Part shown: positions 1 to 5,516 of the stretch, piece after piece
Layout of the letters: each line of letters begins with the position of its first letter
Position numbering within the stretch: position 1 is the stretch's first letter
Source: Puniceicoccales bacterium
GTDB taxonomy: Bacteria; Verrucomicrobiota; Verrucomicrobiia; Opitutales; UBA953
Length of the DNA stretch: 12,007 bases
Assembly (NCBI GenBank): GCA_031289285.1
Contig: JAITPT010000208.1
Location: forward strand, 1 to 12,007
Reading direction: 5' to 3'
Notes under the pieces: model-generated
Told to the model about the DNA's origin: nothing
Database searches by the model: none
Seen by the model: only the letters and a program-made list of their open reading frames with translations
Translations under genes and position numbers: made by a program

Positions 1-1038
1 AAAATGAACAACGGCAAACCGGTAAAACAATATTCTGCGCGTTATTGGGAGTTGCTAAAGAAAGTTGTTAATCTCGCTCGTGAACACGGGCAAAATCTTT
101 ATCTCACTTATCCATTGGAGACGAGCAAAATTACACTCGAAGGCGAAAAGTATTCTTTTGATTTTATTGACTTCGACAAGAGAGTTGAGTTTCTTATTAA
201 AGAAGGTGGTTTGAAACGCATCGAAGGCGGTCCGCTTGGCGGAAAGTCGCACGGAAAAACCGCAGTGTTGGTTCCCGACGGCAAAGGAAAAATCAAGGCG
301 ACGCCGTTTGAAGACCCTGTAGCACAACGGTTTTTGTCGCAGTTTGTCCCCGCGCTTTGGCAACATCTCAAAGATAAAGGTTGGGATAAAATGTATTTGC
401 AACACGTCTCCGATGAACCGACGGACATTTCTTCTTACAACGCGGTTGCGCATTATATAAAAAGCCAAGCACCCGGAATAAAGACAGTCGAGGCGACGAT
501 TTTGGCGGAGAAAATAAAAGGAAATTTGGACGTGCAGGTGCCGATTATGTGGGCGTATAAACAACACGAGGCGTTCTACAAGGAGCATCAAGCGGCGGGC
601 GGCGAAGTCTGGTTTTATACAAGTTGTGACGACCGGAACCACGCCAACCGTTTTCTTTCTCGCCATCTTTTGCAAACGCGGGCGATGCACTGGTTCAACT
701 TTCGTTACGGCATCACTGGCTATTTGCACTGGGGTTTGAATTGGTGGGAAAAAATCGGCGGCGCGTCCCCGCTTTATACGGAGAAACTCAGCAGTTTTCC
801 GGCGGGCGACAGCTGGATAATATATCCGGCGGACGGGCGAGCATTTAGCTCGTTGCGTTTTGCCGCCATGCGCGACGGCATTGCCGATTACGAGTTGTTA
901 AAGTTGTTGGCAAAAAAAGACCCCGTAAAAGCGGCAAAACTCGCGGCGGCAATTATCCCCGCCTCGAATAAATATGTGAAAACGGTGGCAGAATTTCGGA
1001 AAGCACGGCGGCAATTGCTGTTGGCACTGGCGGAGTGA
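1..1038 (+). CDS. DUF4091 / GH123-like glycoside hydrolase, 5'-partial
   Basis: This is the C-terminal part of a glycoside hydrolase-like protein; the frame is open to the first base, so the ATG at 4 is probably internal and the true start lies upstream. Counting from that Met, the stretch QHVSDEPTD puts an adjacent Asp-Glu pair at residues 137-138, in the position expected for the catalytic DE pair of GH123 (beta-N-acetylgalactosaminidase) and DUF4091 enzymes. The C-terminal part has the family pattern: a Trp-rich WGLNWW strand, then YPADGR and RDGIADYELLKLL near residues 277-304, a helix typical of DUF4091. The likely role is hydrolysis of an N-acetyl-hexosamine or related glycan outside the cytoplasm, but the signal peptide and substrate domains are not visible. 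The gene is more A+T-rich than the genes at 2141-6986. The family call is fairly sure; the substrate is not known. Confidence 0.8.
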   Translation, partial: KMNNGKPVKQYSARYWELLKKVVNLAREHGQNLYLTYPLETSKITLEGEKYSFDFIDFDKRVEFLIKEGGLKRIEGGPLGGKSHGKTAVLVPDGKGKIKATPFEDPVAQRFLSQFVPALWQHLKDKGWDKMYLQHVSDEPTDISSYNAVAHYIKSQAPGIKTVEATILAEKIKGNLDVQVPIMWAYKQHEAFYKEHQAAGGEVWFYTSCDDRNHANRFLSRHLLQTRAMHWFNFRYGITGYLHWGLNWWEKIGGASPLYTEKLSSFPAGDSWIIYPADGRAFSSLRFAAMRDGIADYELLKLLAKKDPVKAAKLAAAIIPASNKYVKTVAEFRKARRQLLLALAE

Positions 1039-1062
1039 AGGGAAAAACCTGAACCCATTTTT

Positions 1063-1089
1063 TTGACAGAATTGACAGGATTGACGGAA
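1063..1089 (+). repeat. Three tandem 9-bp units (TTGACAGAA type)
   Basis: Three head-to-tail copies TTGACAGAA, TTGACAGGA and TTGACGGAA start 24 bp after the stop of the DUF4091 gene. Similar runs of TTGACAGGATT-like units are, as far as I recall, common as dispersed intergenic repeats in PVC and related genomes; that link is from memory. TTGACA also equals a sigma-70 -35 box, but the tandem layout and the lack of a matching -10 argue for a repeat. Confidence 0.75.
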
Positions 1090-1098
1090 TTTTTACGA

Positions 1099-1243
1099 TT
1101 CAACCCCCAAACCGTTTTTGAGGCTGGCACGTCTTGCACAATCGGCACCGCCCAAAAGCGGAATCCGAGTTAACCCGAAGGCAGGTGCTCCTTCCTCGCA
1201 CCAACCTTGGGCTGCCGTTAGGAAACAGCGTTGGGGGTTTGGG
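1099..1243. repeat. Degenerate palindromic element (possible)
   Basis: Hand comparison shows an outer inverted pair (CAACCCCCAAACCGTTT near 1100-1116 against AAACAGCGTTGGGGGTTTG near 1223-1241) and an inner pair (CGGCACCGCCCAA against TTGGGCTGCCG near 1143-1155 and 1207-1217), with a GGTGC/GCACC hairpin near the centre. The pairs do not share one exact centre, so indels are needed. It shares TTGCACAATC (1134-1143) with the clearer palindrome at 1329-1500 (there 1363-1372), so both could be copies of one decaying element. Weakly supported. Confidence 0.3.
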
Positions 1244-1277
1244 AACGGCGTTTCGGACCTGTCCCCTTTGTCACCCT

Positions 1278-1310
1278 CGAAGGCACGAAGGCTGGCGCAC
1301 AACGGAAGAC
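1278..1310 (+). repeat. Short copy of the ACGAAGGC repeat with its flank
   Basis: Two ACGAAGGC-like units followed by TGGCGCACAA. The whole 33-bp stretch matches 1847-1879 with only a few differences and in the same orientation. It is therefore a third, shorter copy of the repeat forming the inverted arms at 1675-1712 and 1817-1870. Confidence 0.7.
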
Positions 1311-1328
1311 CCGTGTGAATACGGAGGG

Positions 1329-1500
1329 TTGAACCTGAAAACGGCAGTTAATGCGGGTGGTTTTGCACAATCTTTTGGCCGTCTGCGGCTTGCGTTTTCC
1401 GCTCCACGCACCGCAAGGTGCGCGTCGGGAAAGCGCAAACCGCATCCGCCACAAAATCTTGCGCAAACCCATCCCGCTGAACAGCCGTTCTTAGGTTGAA
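1329..1500. repeat. Long imperfect inverted repeat, 84-bp arms
   Basis: The arms 1329-1412 and 1417-1500 are reverse complements at roughly three quarters of positions by hand alignment, with a 4-nt centre. The inner stem CGCACC/GGTGCG (1407-1412 with 1417-1422) around GCAA is perfect, and the outer ends begin TTGAACCT and TTCAACCT when read inwards. Arm blocks such as TGCGG-TTGCG-TTTCC are conserved between both sides. It could be a non-autonomous palindromic element (MITE or REP-like) or an old inverted duplication; transcribed, it could form a long hairpin. No transposase gene is near. Confidence 0.75.
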
Positions 1501-1571
1501 GGAGTTAGGAGTAATTTTCGCATTATTGTTGGGATTGCTTTGGGTAAAAATATATTGCGCCATCAAGACAT

Positions 1572-1651
1572 CGCGCAATAAAGTGCCAGACACTTTATCA
1601 CTTGCATCTTCGCCATTTTGATTTTGATAAGATTTGTCCTTTTTCAACGTC
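1572..1651 (+). repeat. 80-bp direct repeat, copy A, with hairpin
   Basis: It is identical to 1877-1956 except for four substitutions, all in the last 25 bp; the first 55 bp are exact. It contains a perfect hairpin at 1578-1598: ATAAAGTG, loop CCAGA, CACTTTAT. Hairpins of the AAAGTGCC-n-CACTTT kind remind me of REP-type elements linked to REP-associated tyrosine transposases (RAYT, Y1_Tnp), but no such transposase is in the window. Confidence 0.9.
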
Positions 1652-1674
1652 ACGGAAACAGGAAGGTGTTTAGT

Positions 1675-1712
1675 TGTGCGCCAGCCTTCGTGTCTTCGTG
1701 CCTTCGTGTGAG
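1675..1712 (-). repeat. Left arm of inverted repeat built of 8-bp ACGAAGGC units
   Basis: The reverse complement of this 38-bp stretch is CTCAC, then three 8-bp units (ACGAAGGC, ACGAAGAC, ACGAAGGC), then TGGCGCACA. It matches the right arm 1817-1870 exactly apart from having three units instead of five. The exact match implies recent formation or gene conversion. Confidence 0.9.
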
Positions 1713-1816
1713 ATAATCGTGCGATTTCCGCTTTCATGCGATGCCAATGTCCGTCGCGACAGTGTTTCAATTTTTGTCGAGGAGCAAGTTAGTGTCCGGT
1801 TGCACGGGAAAGTTTT

Positions 1817-1870
1817 CTCACACGAAGGCACGAAGGCACGAAGGCACGAAGACACGAAGGCTGGCGCACA
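1817..1870 (+). repeat. Right arm of inverted repeat with five ACGAAGGC units
   Basis: Five tandem 8-bp units occupy 1822-1861 (the fourth is ACGAAGAC), preceded by CTCAC and followed by TGGCGCACA. With the left arm at 1675-1712 it encloses about 104 bp of unique sequence. Translation gives peptides such as HEGTKARRHEGTK, a familiar source of spurious gene calls. The two-unit difference between arms is what replication slippage would produce. Confidence 0.9.
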
Positions 1871-1876
1871 AAGGAA

Positions 1877-1956
1877 CGCGCAATAAAGTGCCAGACACTT
1901 TATCACTTGCATCTTCGCCATTTTGATTTTGCTAAGGTTTGTCCGTTTTCAATGTC
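1877..1956 (+). repeat. 80-bp direct repeat, copy B, with hairpin
   Basis: Second copy of 1572-1651 at an offset of exactly 305 bp, in the same orientation, with four substitutions. The hairpin (8-bp perfect stem, CCAGA loop) lies at 1883-1903. The two copies bracket the ACGAAGGC inverted repeat, giving a nested layout. Confidence 0.9.
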
Positions 1957-2095
1957 CGAACGGCAAAGGTGCTTTTGGGGCGACGTGTCTGTTCGAGTTG
2001 TTTCGCTTGCACTACCACGGCACACCTGCCGATTTGTTGACTGAGGCGCAGCTTGGCGAGGGCGCACTTGTGGCAGGTAAAGCAATAGGCACTGT

Positions 2096-2108
2096 GCGAA
2101 CTGTTCGC
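2096..2108. repeat. Perfect short palindrome upstream of ogt
   Basis: GCGAAC-T-GTTCGC, 6-bp arms with one central base, ends 32 bp before the ATG of the alkyltransferase gene. Placement fits an operator, but it does not match LexA sites I know: CGAAC-N4-GTTCG of Gram-positives has a longer spacer. No regulator can be named. Confidence 0.35.
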
Positions 2109-2140
2109 GGCAAAAAATTTCTCGGAAAAACATCAACACC

Positions 2141-2731
2141 ATGAACTACTACTACGACATTTTTCCCACGTCGTTGATTGGCGACTTCACCGTCGCCGTT
2201 GACGCCGACGCCAATGTAGTCGCGACCGCATTTGGCGGCCTCGACGAACTTCGCGGACGCCTCGCCACTTGGGCGCGGCACTCGAAGACCACACTCGCCT
2301 TGGGCACCGCTCTCACCCCGAACCTGCTTCCCGACTCGACGCGCACTCGTGTTGCCCGTCAGCAAATCGAGGAGTATTTCGCTGGCACCCGCCGCGACTT
2401 CAATCTGCCGCTAAGCCCGACGGGCACCTCGCACCAACTTCGCGTCTGGCAAGCTCTGCGCCAAATTCCCTTTGGCGAAACGCGCAGTTACGGCGACTTA
2501 GCGCGGACACTACACTCCTCGCCTCGCGCCGTCGGACGTGCCAACGGCGCGAACCCCATCCCCCTAATCGCCCCTTGCCACCGCGTCCTCGGTGCCGACG
2601 GCTCCCTAACTGGTTTTGCCTTCGGCACCGAAACAAAGCGCAAACTTCTCGCCCACGAAGGCATCAAGCCGTGGGCAGCGGCTCCAGCACAGCGCAGCGG
2701 CTCTTCCGAAGTGCGCTTCGCACACACGTAG
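2141..2731 (+). CDS. ogt: Methylated-DNA--[protein]-cysteine S-methyltransferase
   Basis: A cytoplasmic suicide repair protein of 196 aa that moves methyl or alkyl groups from O6 of guanine (and O4 of thymine) to its own cysteine. The active-site motif PCHRV is intact, with acceptor Cys146 (codon 2576-2578). Around it are the usual family elements: the ribonuclease-like N-terminal domain (residues 1-90), the helix-turn-helix region VWQALRQIPFGETRSYGDLA (102-121), the arginine-finger helix RAVGRANGANPIP (129-141) with Arg133, and the C-terminal GFAFGTETKRKLLAHEG (158-174). Length suits a stand-alone Ogt/MGMT; no Ada N-terminal domain is present. About 20 residues after the core (KPWAAAPAQRSGSS onward) are an unconserved tail. 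The ATG at 2141 begins the conserved N-terminal part; there is no strong ribosome binding site. It converges with the hydrolase gene at 4037-2892. Confidence 0.95.
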   Translation: MNYYYDIFPTSLIGDFTVAVDADANVVATAFGGLDELRGRLATWARHSKTTLALGTALTPNLLPDSTRTRVARQQIEEYFAGTRRDFNLPLSPTGTSHQLRVWQALRQIPFGETRSYGDLARTLHSSPRAVGRANGANPIPLIAPCHRVLGADGSLTGFAFGTETKRKLLAHEGIKPWAAAPAQRSGSSEVRFAHT

Positions 2732-2798
2732 CAGAATTAGCAGTCTGCGATGTGGTGTCGCCTCCGGTGTCTTTGGTTGCGACGAAAGCGGTGTCGGC

Positions 2799-2823
2799 GG
2801 GCGCGGAGGTGAACTTCGCGCCC
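2799..2823 (+). terminator. Candidate terminator hairpin after ogt
   Basis: GGGCGCGGAG pairs with CTTCGCGCCC (10 bp, one G-U) around a GTGAA loop, followed by TTT only. It lies 67 bp after the ogt stop and between two convergent genes. The T-run is short, so efficiency is doubtful; a 9-C homopolymer follows at 2851-2859. Confidence 0.4.
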
Positions 2824-2891
2824 TTTGCAGCCGCACTCCATAAAACTGCACCCCCCCCCTGTCGCCCTTTATGGTTACAACATCCGCTGCC

Positions 2892-4037
2892 TCACGGTTG
2901 GCGTGGTTTTGCGGGGTTTGCTTTTGCGGGACTCGGTTTTGCGGGGGCAGCTTTTTCGACGGTGACGCCCTGACCGGGGATTAACACGCGGAAGACATCC
3001 GGCGGGATGCGCTTTTTTTTCAACACCGCCGCAAGCTCTTTGGGCGGGGCGTCGTGTGCTTCGTCGGTGAGGCGGAAACACCCCCAGTGCATCGCGACGC
3101 TGCGGTGTGCGCCGAGGTCTTTGTGGATTTGCACGGCTTGGGCTGGGTCACAGTGCTGCGGACTCATGAACCAGCGCGGCGCGTAGGCACCGATGGGCAA
3201 CAACGCCATATCCGGCGAACCAAGTCGGCGGCGGATTTCCTGAAAAATGCGCGGGTTGTAGCCCGTGTCGCCCGCAAAATAAATCTTCTTGCCGTCGCCC
3301 AGCTCGAGCCAAAAACCGCCCCAGAGACGTCCGCAACGCGGCCCGACGACTCGGTTGCTCCAATGTTGTGCAGGCGTGGCGGTCACCGTGATGCTCGTGC
3401 CCGGCGCGGTCGTGCCGCCCCACCAATCCAGCTCGGTGATGTTGGAGAAACCTGCCTTGCGCAGCAAACCGCCGTTGCCCAGAAGCGTGATGGCAGCAGG
3501 GGAGTCGCGGTGGGCGAGTTTGCGCAGTGTGCCGAGGTCGCAGTGGTCGTAGTGGTCGTGGCTGAGGAGGACAAAATGGATTGGCGGGAGGGCGTCGAAG
3601 GGAACGCCGGGGGCGTGGTGGCGGCGCGGACCGAGGAGGCCGAGCGGCCCCGCGTGGCGGCTATAGACGGGGTCGGTCAGGAAGTTTCCCTCCGGCGTCT
3701 CGATGAGAAAGGTGGAGTGGTTGACCCATGTGATGTTGGAAGGCGTAGCGACAGAAATCGCAGCCACAGCCGCAGCAGCCGCTGCCGTCGTGCCCGCCGC
3801 CGTCGCGGCTGCACCTGCGGGCGGGTTTTGCTGTGCGGGTGTGCCGCCCAAGGCTGGATTTCCCGCTTTGGCGGCGGCGCGACGGCGGATGGCGAAAACG
3901 TCCGGCGCGTCCCAATACTTCGGCCAGTGTCCGCGTTGGCGGCGCGAGAACCACCAGCGCACAACCCGTTTCCACGTCGCCATAGGCGGTGCGTCGGGCG
4001 AGTAAAATTTCGTGCCGTCAAAATGGTATTCTTTCAT
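2892..4037 (-). CDS. MBL-fold metallo-hydrolase, RomA / NAPE-PLD-like (UlaG superfamily)
   Basis: A predicted metal-dependent hydrolase of 381 aa. The metal site is complete: HDHYDH at residues 160-165, the PAQHWSNR motif with His225 (typical of NAPE-hydrolysing phospholipase D and RomA-like proteins), AGDTGY at 255-260 with the bridging Asp257, and MHWGCF with His317. The N-terminal region (YWDAPDVFAIRR) and the strand ITWVNHSTFLIET (102-114) also fit this family. The substrate is unknown; phosphodiester or lipid hydrolysis is a family-based guess. No signal peptide is seen. Oddities: an Ala/Pro/Gly-rich insert at about 53-98 before the fold, a repetitive tail (PAKPSPAKANPAKPRQP), and an 8-A run in the coding strand at Lys340-342 (3013-3020). 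It lies 138 bp downstream of, and in the same frame as, the metzincin-like gene, probably co-transcribed. No clear Shine-Dalgarno sequence; an 8-T run sits just upstream of the start on the coding strand. Confidence 0.88.
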   Translation of the reverse strand: MKEYHFDGTKFYSPDAPPMATWKRVVRWWFSRRQRGHWPKYWDAPDVFAIRRRAAAKAGNPALGGTPAQQNPPAGAAATAAGTTAAAAAAVAAISVATPSNITWVNHSTFLIETPEGNFLTDPVYSRHAGPLGLLGPRRHHAPGVPFDALPPIHFVLLSHDHYDHCDLGTLRKLAHRDSPAAITLLGNGGLLRKAGFSNITELDWWGGTTAPGTSITVTATPAQHWSNRVVGPRCGRLWGGFWLELGDGKKIYFAGDTGYNPRIFQEIRRRLGSPDMALLPIGAYAPRWFMSPQHCDPAQAVQIHKDLGAHRSVAMHWGCFRLTDEAHDAPPKELAAVLKKKRIPPDVFRVLIPGQGVTVEKAAPAKPSPAKANPAKPRQP

Positions 4038-4175
4038 GGTCGGATAAAAAAAATGTTCTTTGGGAAACTCTGGATGCTCTGGAAGCGGAAACTCTGAAAA
4101 CGGAAAAACTGTCGCGGCTGTTGTCCCTGTCGTCGGTGCGGTCAGCCTCGGTGCTGCTGCTGTCGCCGTCGGCTA

Positions 4176-5279
4176 CTACATTCTGCCCGGGCCGGGTTTG
4201 TCGCGATACTGAATATACACTTTGCCGAGGGCGATTTTCTCTGGCTTTTTTCCGGCGTTGAGCGGGAAGTAGTTTTTCACTGCAAAGAGGTTTGGGCCGT
4301 GGCCGTGTTTCCACCCGAAGTTGTGCTGTATCTCGTGTGTGAACGAGGACGGCCAGCGGCCCCGCTTCACGACTGAATACGTGCCCGGCGAGTGTGCGAC
4401 GCCGCCACCGCCGCGTGTGCCGAGGAGGCAAACCAGGTCTGCGCCGACGCGGCTGCGCAGCCCCTCCACGCCGTCCAGCCCGCTGCGGAGCTTCGCTACC
4501 AAGTTCAGGTCTTTCGTTTTGTCGTTGTCGTCGTAGTCCACCTCGACGACTGCCACCAAGCGCAGCATCCCGTTGACGCCGGCGTTTCGGAATGTGTCGT
4601 TGGCGTGCTGGACGACGCCGTTTGCAAAGTTAAACATGCCGAGTGGCCCGCCCGCGCCGCGCCGCGCTCGCGAATAGACGATCATGATGTCGGTAACGCG
4701 GTTGGCAGGCACGCGTCCGTAGGCGGTGCGCAGACCGGCGTTGACCGCAGGGTTGTCAACGATTTTTCGCACCATGTTGTCGGTCGTGGGGACTCTCATG
4801 CCCGGGATGGGGCTTGGGGCAAGCGGATTGTCTTTCGTGAAAATGCTAATCTCCTTTTCGCCGTCTGCGCCGCTTCCTTTGGCGTCGGGTTTGCCCGCGT
4901 CGTCTTTGCTGGTGTCCGCCACGCCATCGCCATCGTTGTCGTCAGAGTCGTCGTCGCCCTTGCCAGCGGTGTCCGTTGTAGCGGGCGTTTTGTTTGTCAC
5001 GCTTTTGTAAAAATAAAACCCCAGCCCGCCGCCGACCCCGATGAGCAGGATGACAAATGCGGCGACAATCCCCACAACTCCGCCGCCCGATGTGCGGCGC
5101 ACATACGCCGCTGGTGTCGGGCGATATTGCGCGGGCGGGCGTTGTTGCGGGTAGCTCGGACGCGGGGCGGGCTGCGGCGGGTATGCCGGCGGGTAGGGCT
5201 GCTGTGGGTAGGGCTGAGGCGGCCTGCCGGGTTGGCCAGCAGGGCGCGGCGGTATTTGTCGTGGAGGGATGGTTGCCAT
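4176..5279 (-). CDS. Membrane-anchored metzincin-like (M12-type) putative metalloprotease
   Basis: 367 aa in four parts: (1) residues 1-62, a Pro/Tyr/Gln-rich, probably disordered cytoplasmic segment (PYPQQPYPPAYPPQ); (2) a single transmembrane helix at about 67-91 (GVVGIVAAFVILLIGVGG); (3) an acidic linker at 105-142 with a DNDGDGVAD Ca-binding-like stretch; (4) a domain resembling bacterial M12/reprolysin-like proteins, including GADLVCLLG, a SVVKRG strand and the zinc motif HEIQHNFGWKH at 315-325, which fits HExxHxxGxxH exactly (His315, Glu316, His319, His325). The expected topology is cytoplasmic N-terminus with the catalytic domain outside. The protein ends 42 residues after the motif. 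The usual Met-turn (IMAY-like) is not present; YIQYRD (355-360) sits where I would align it, and the only later Met is the last residue. The natural substrate is unknown. It could be an active diverged enzyme, a truncated one, or a binding protein. The start at 5279 begins the Pro-rich segment; no other start gives a better N-terminus. Confidence 0.72.
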   Translation of the reverse strand: MATIPPRQIPPRPAGQPGRPPQPYPQQPYPPAYPPQPAPRPSYPQQRPPAQYRPTPAAYVRRTSGGGVVGIVAAFVILLIGVGGGLGFYFYKSVTNKTPATTDTAGKGDDDSDDNDGDGVADTSKDDAGKPDAKGSGADGEKEISIFTKDNPLAPSPIPGMRVPTTDNMVRKIVDNPAVNAGLRTAYGRVPANRVTDIMIVYSRARRGAGGPLGMFNFANGVVQHANDTFRNAGVNGMLRLVAVVEVDYDDNDKTKDLNLVAKLRSGLDGVEGLRSRVGADLVCLLGTRGGGGVAHSPGTYSVVKRGRWPSSFTHEIQHNFGWKHGHGPNLFAVKNYFPLNAGKKPEKIALGKVYIQYRDKPGPGRM

Positions 5280-5283
5280 GCGA

Positions 5284-5307
5284 ACAGGTGCTTAGTTACA
5301 GGTGCTT
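5284..5307. repeat. Two 10-bp direct repeats next to the metzincin-like start
   Basis: ACAGGTGCTT occurs twice (5284-5293 and 5298-5307) with a 14-bp period, ending 4 bp upstream of the minus-strand ATG. It lies in the 237-bp divergent intergenic region (5280-5516), so it could be a regulator binding site or part of the 5' leader. No other structure was recognised in that region. Confidence 0.4.
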
Positions 5308-5516
5308 CAAGTGTTGAGATGTTGGCGAAAAAAATGCCGACGGGCGGCATGTTTGCGAATTATTCCCCAGGCGCAAAGATTTTTTCTTCCCCTGCCGCGC
5401 CGCCCCTCGCGCTGCCATCTCGCGCCGCCGCATCTTGGGAACAACACGCCGCCTCCGCCTGTCTCCCCTTGCCTTCTCACACCTCAACGATACAGCATTT
5501 CACCACGCACTTCACC

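Larger units (their letters stand above)
1039..2140. other. Repeat-dense intergenic region without a convincing gene
   Basis: About 1.1 kb between the DUF4091 gene and the alkyltransferase gene. Every frame is broken or translates only the repeats; predicted peptides are repetitive (HEGTKARRHEG or its antisense) and have no recognisable domain. The content is a 9-bp tandem repeat, palindromic elements, ACGAAGGC unit arrays and two 80-bp direct repeats, listed separately. The last part, about 1960-2140, holds no repeat other than a short palindrome at 2096-2108 and shows no gene; it presumably carries the promoter of the downstream gene, but no clear -35/-10 pair stands out. Confidence 0.7.

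Noticed and set aside
1063..1089. Sigma-70 promoter from TTGACA hexamers
   Set aside because: The hexamer belongs to a three-unit tandem repeat and no matching -10 element or downstream gene fits.
1329..1500. Integron attC site
   Set aside because: Size and fold are suggestive, but the ends do not give the GTTRRRY/RYYYAAC core pair and no integrase is present.
1134..1770. Overlapping frames of 121 and 140 codons in the repeat region
   Set aside because: They translate the inverted and ACGAAGGC repeats and share peptide pieces only because of the palindrome; no conserved protein features.
1822..1861. CRISPR-like array
   Set aside because: The 8-bp units are contiguous with no spacers and no cas genes are present; it is a simple tandem repeat.
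2096..2108. LexA (SOS) box upstream of ogt
   Set aside because: Half-sites are similar but the spacing is one base; known GAAC/GTTC-type LexA boxes use a four-base spacer.
2269..2973. 234-codon frame overlapping ogt in another frame
   Set aside because: Low-complexity Arg/Pro/Ser translation typical of a shadow of a GC-rich gene; Ogt is unambiguous.
3054..4097. 347-codon plus-strand frame opposite the MBL-fold gene
   Set aside because: Arg/Val-rich translation without domains; the opposite strand encodes a complete metal-binding hydrolase.
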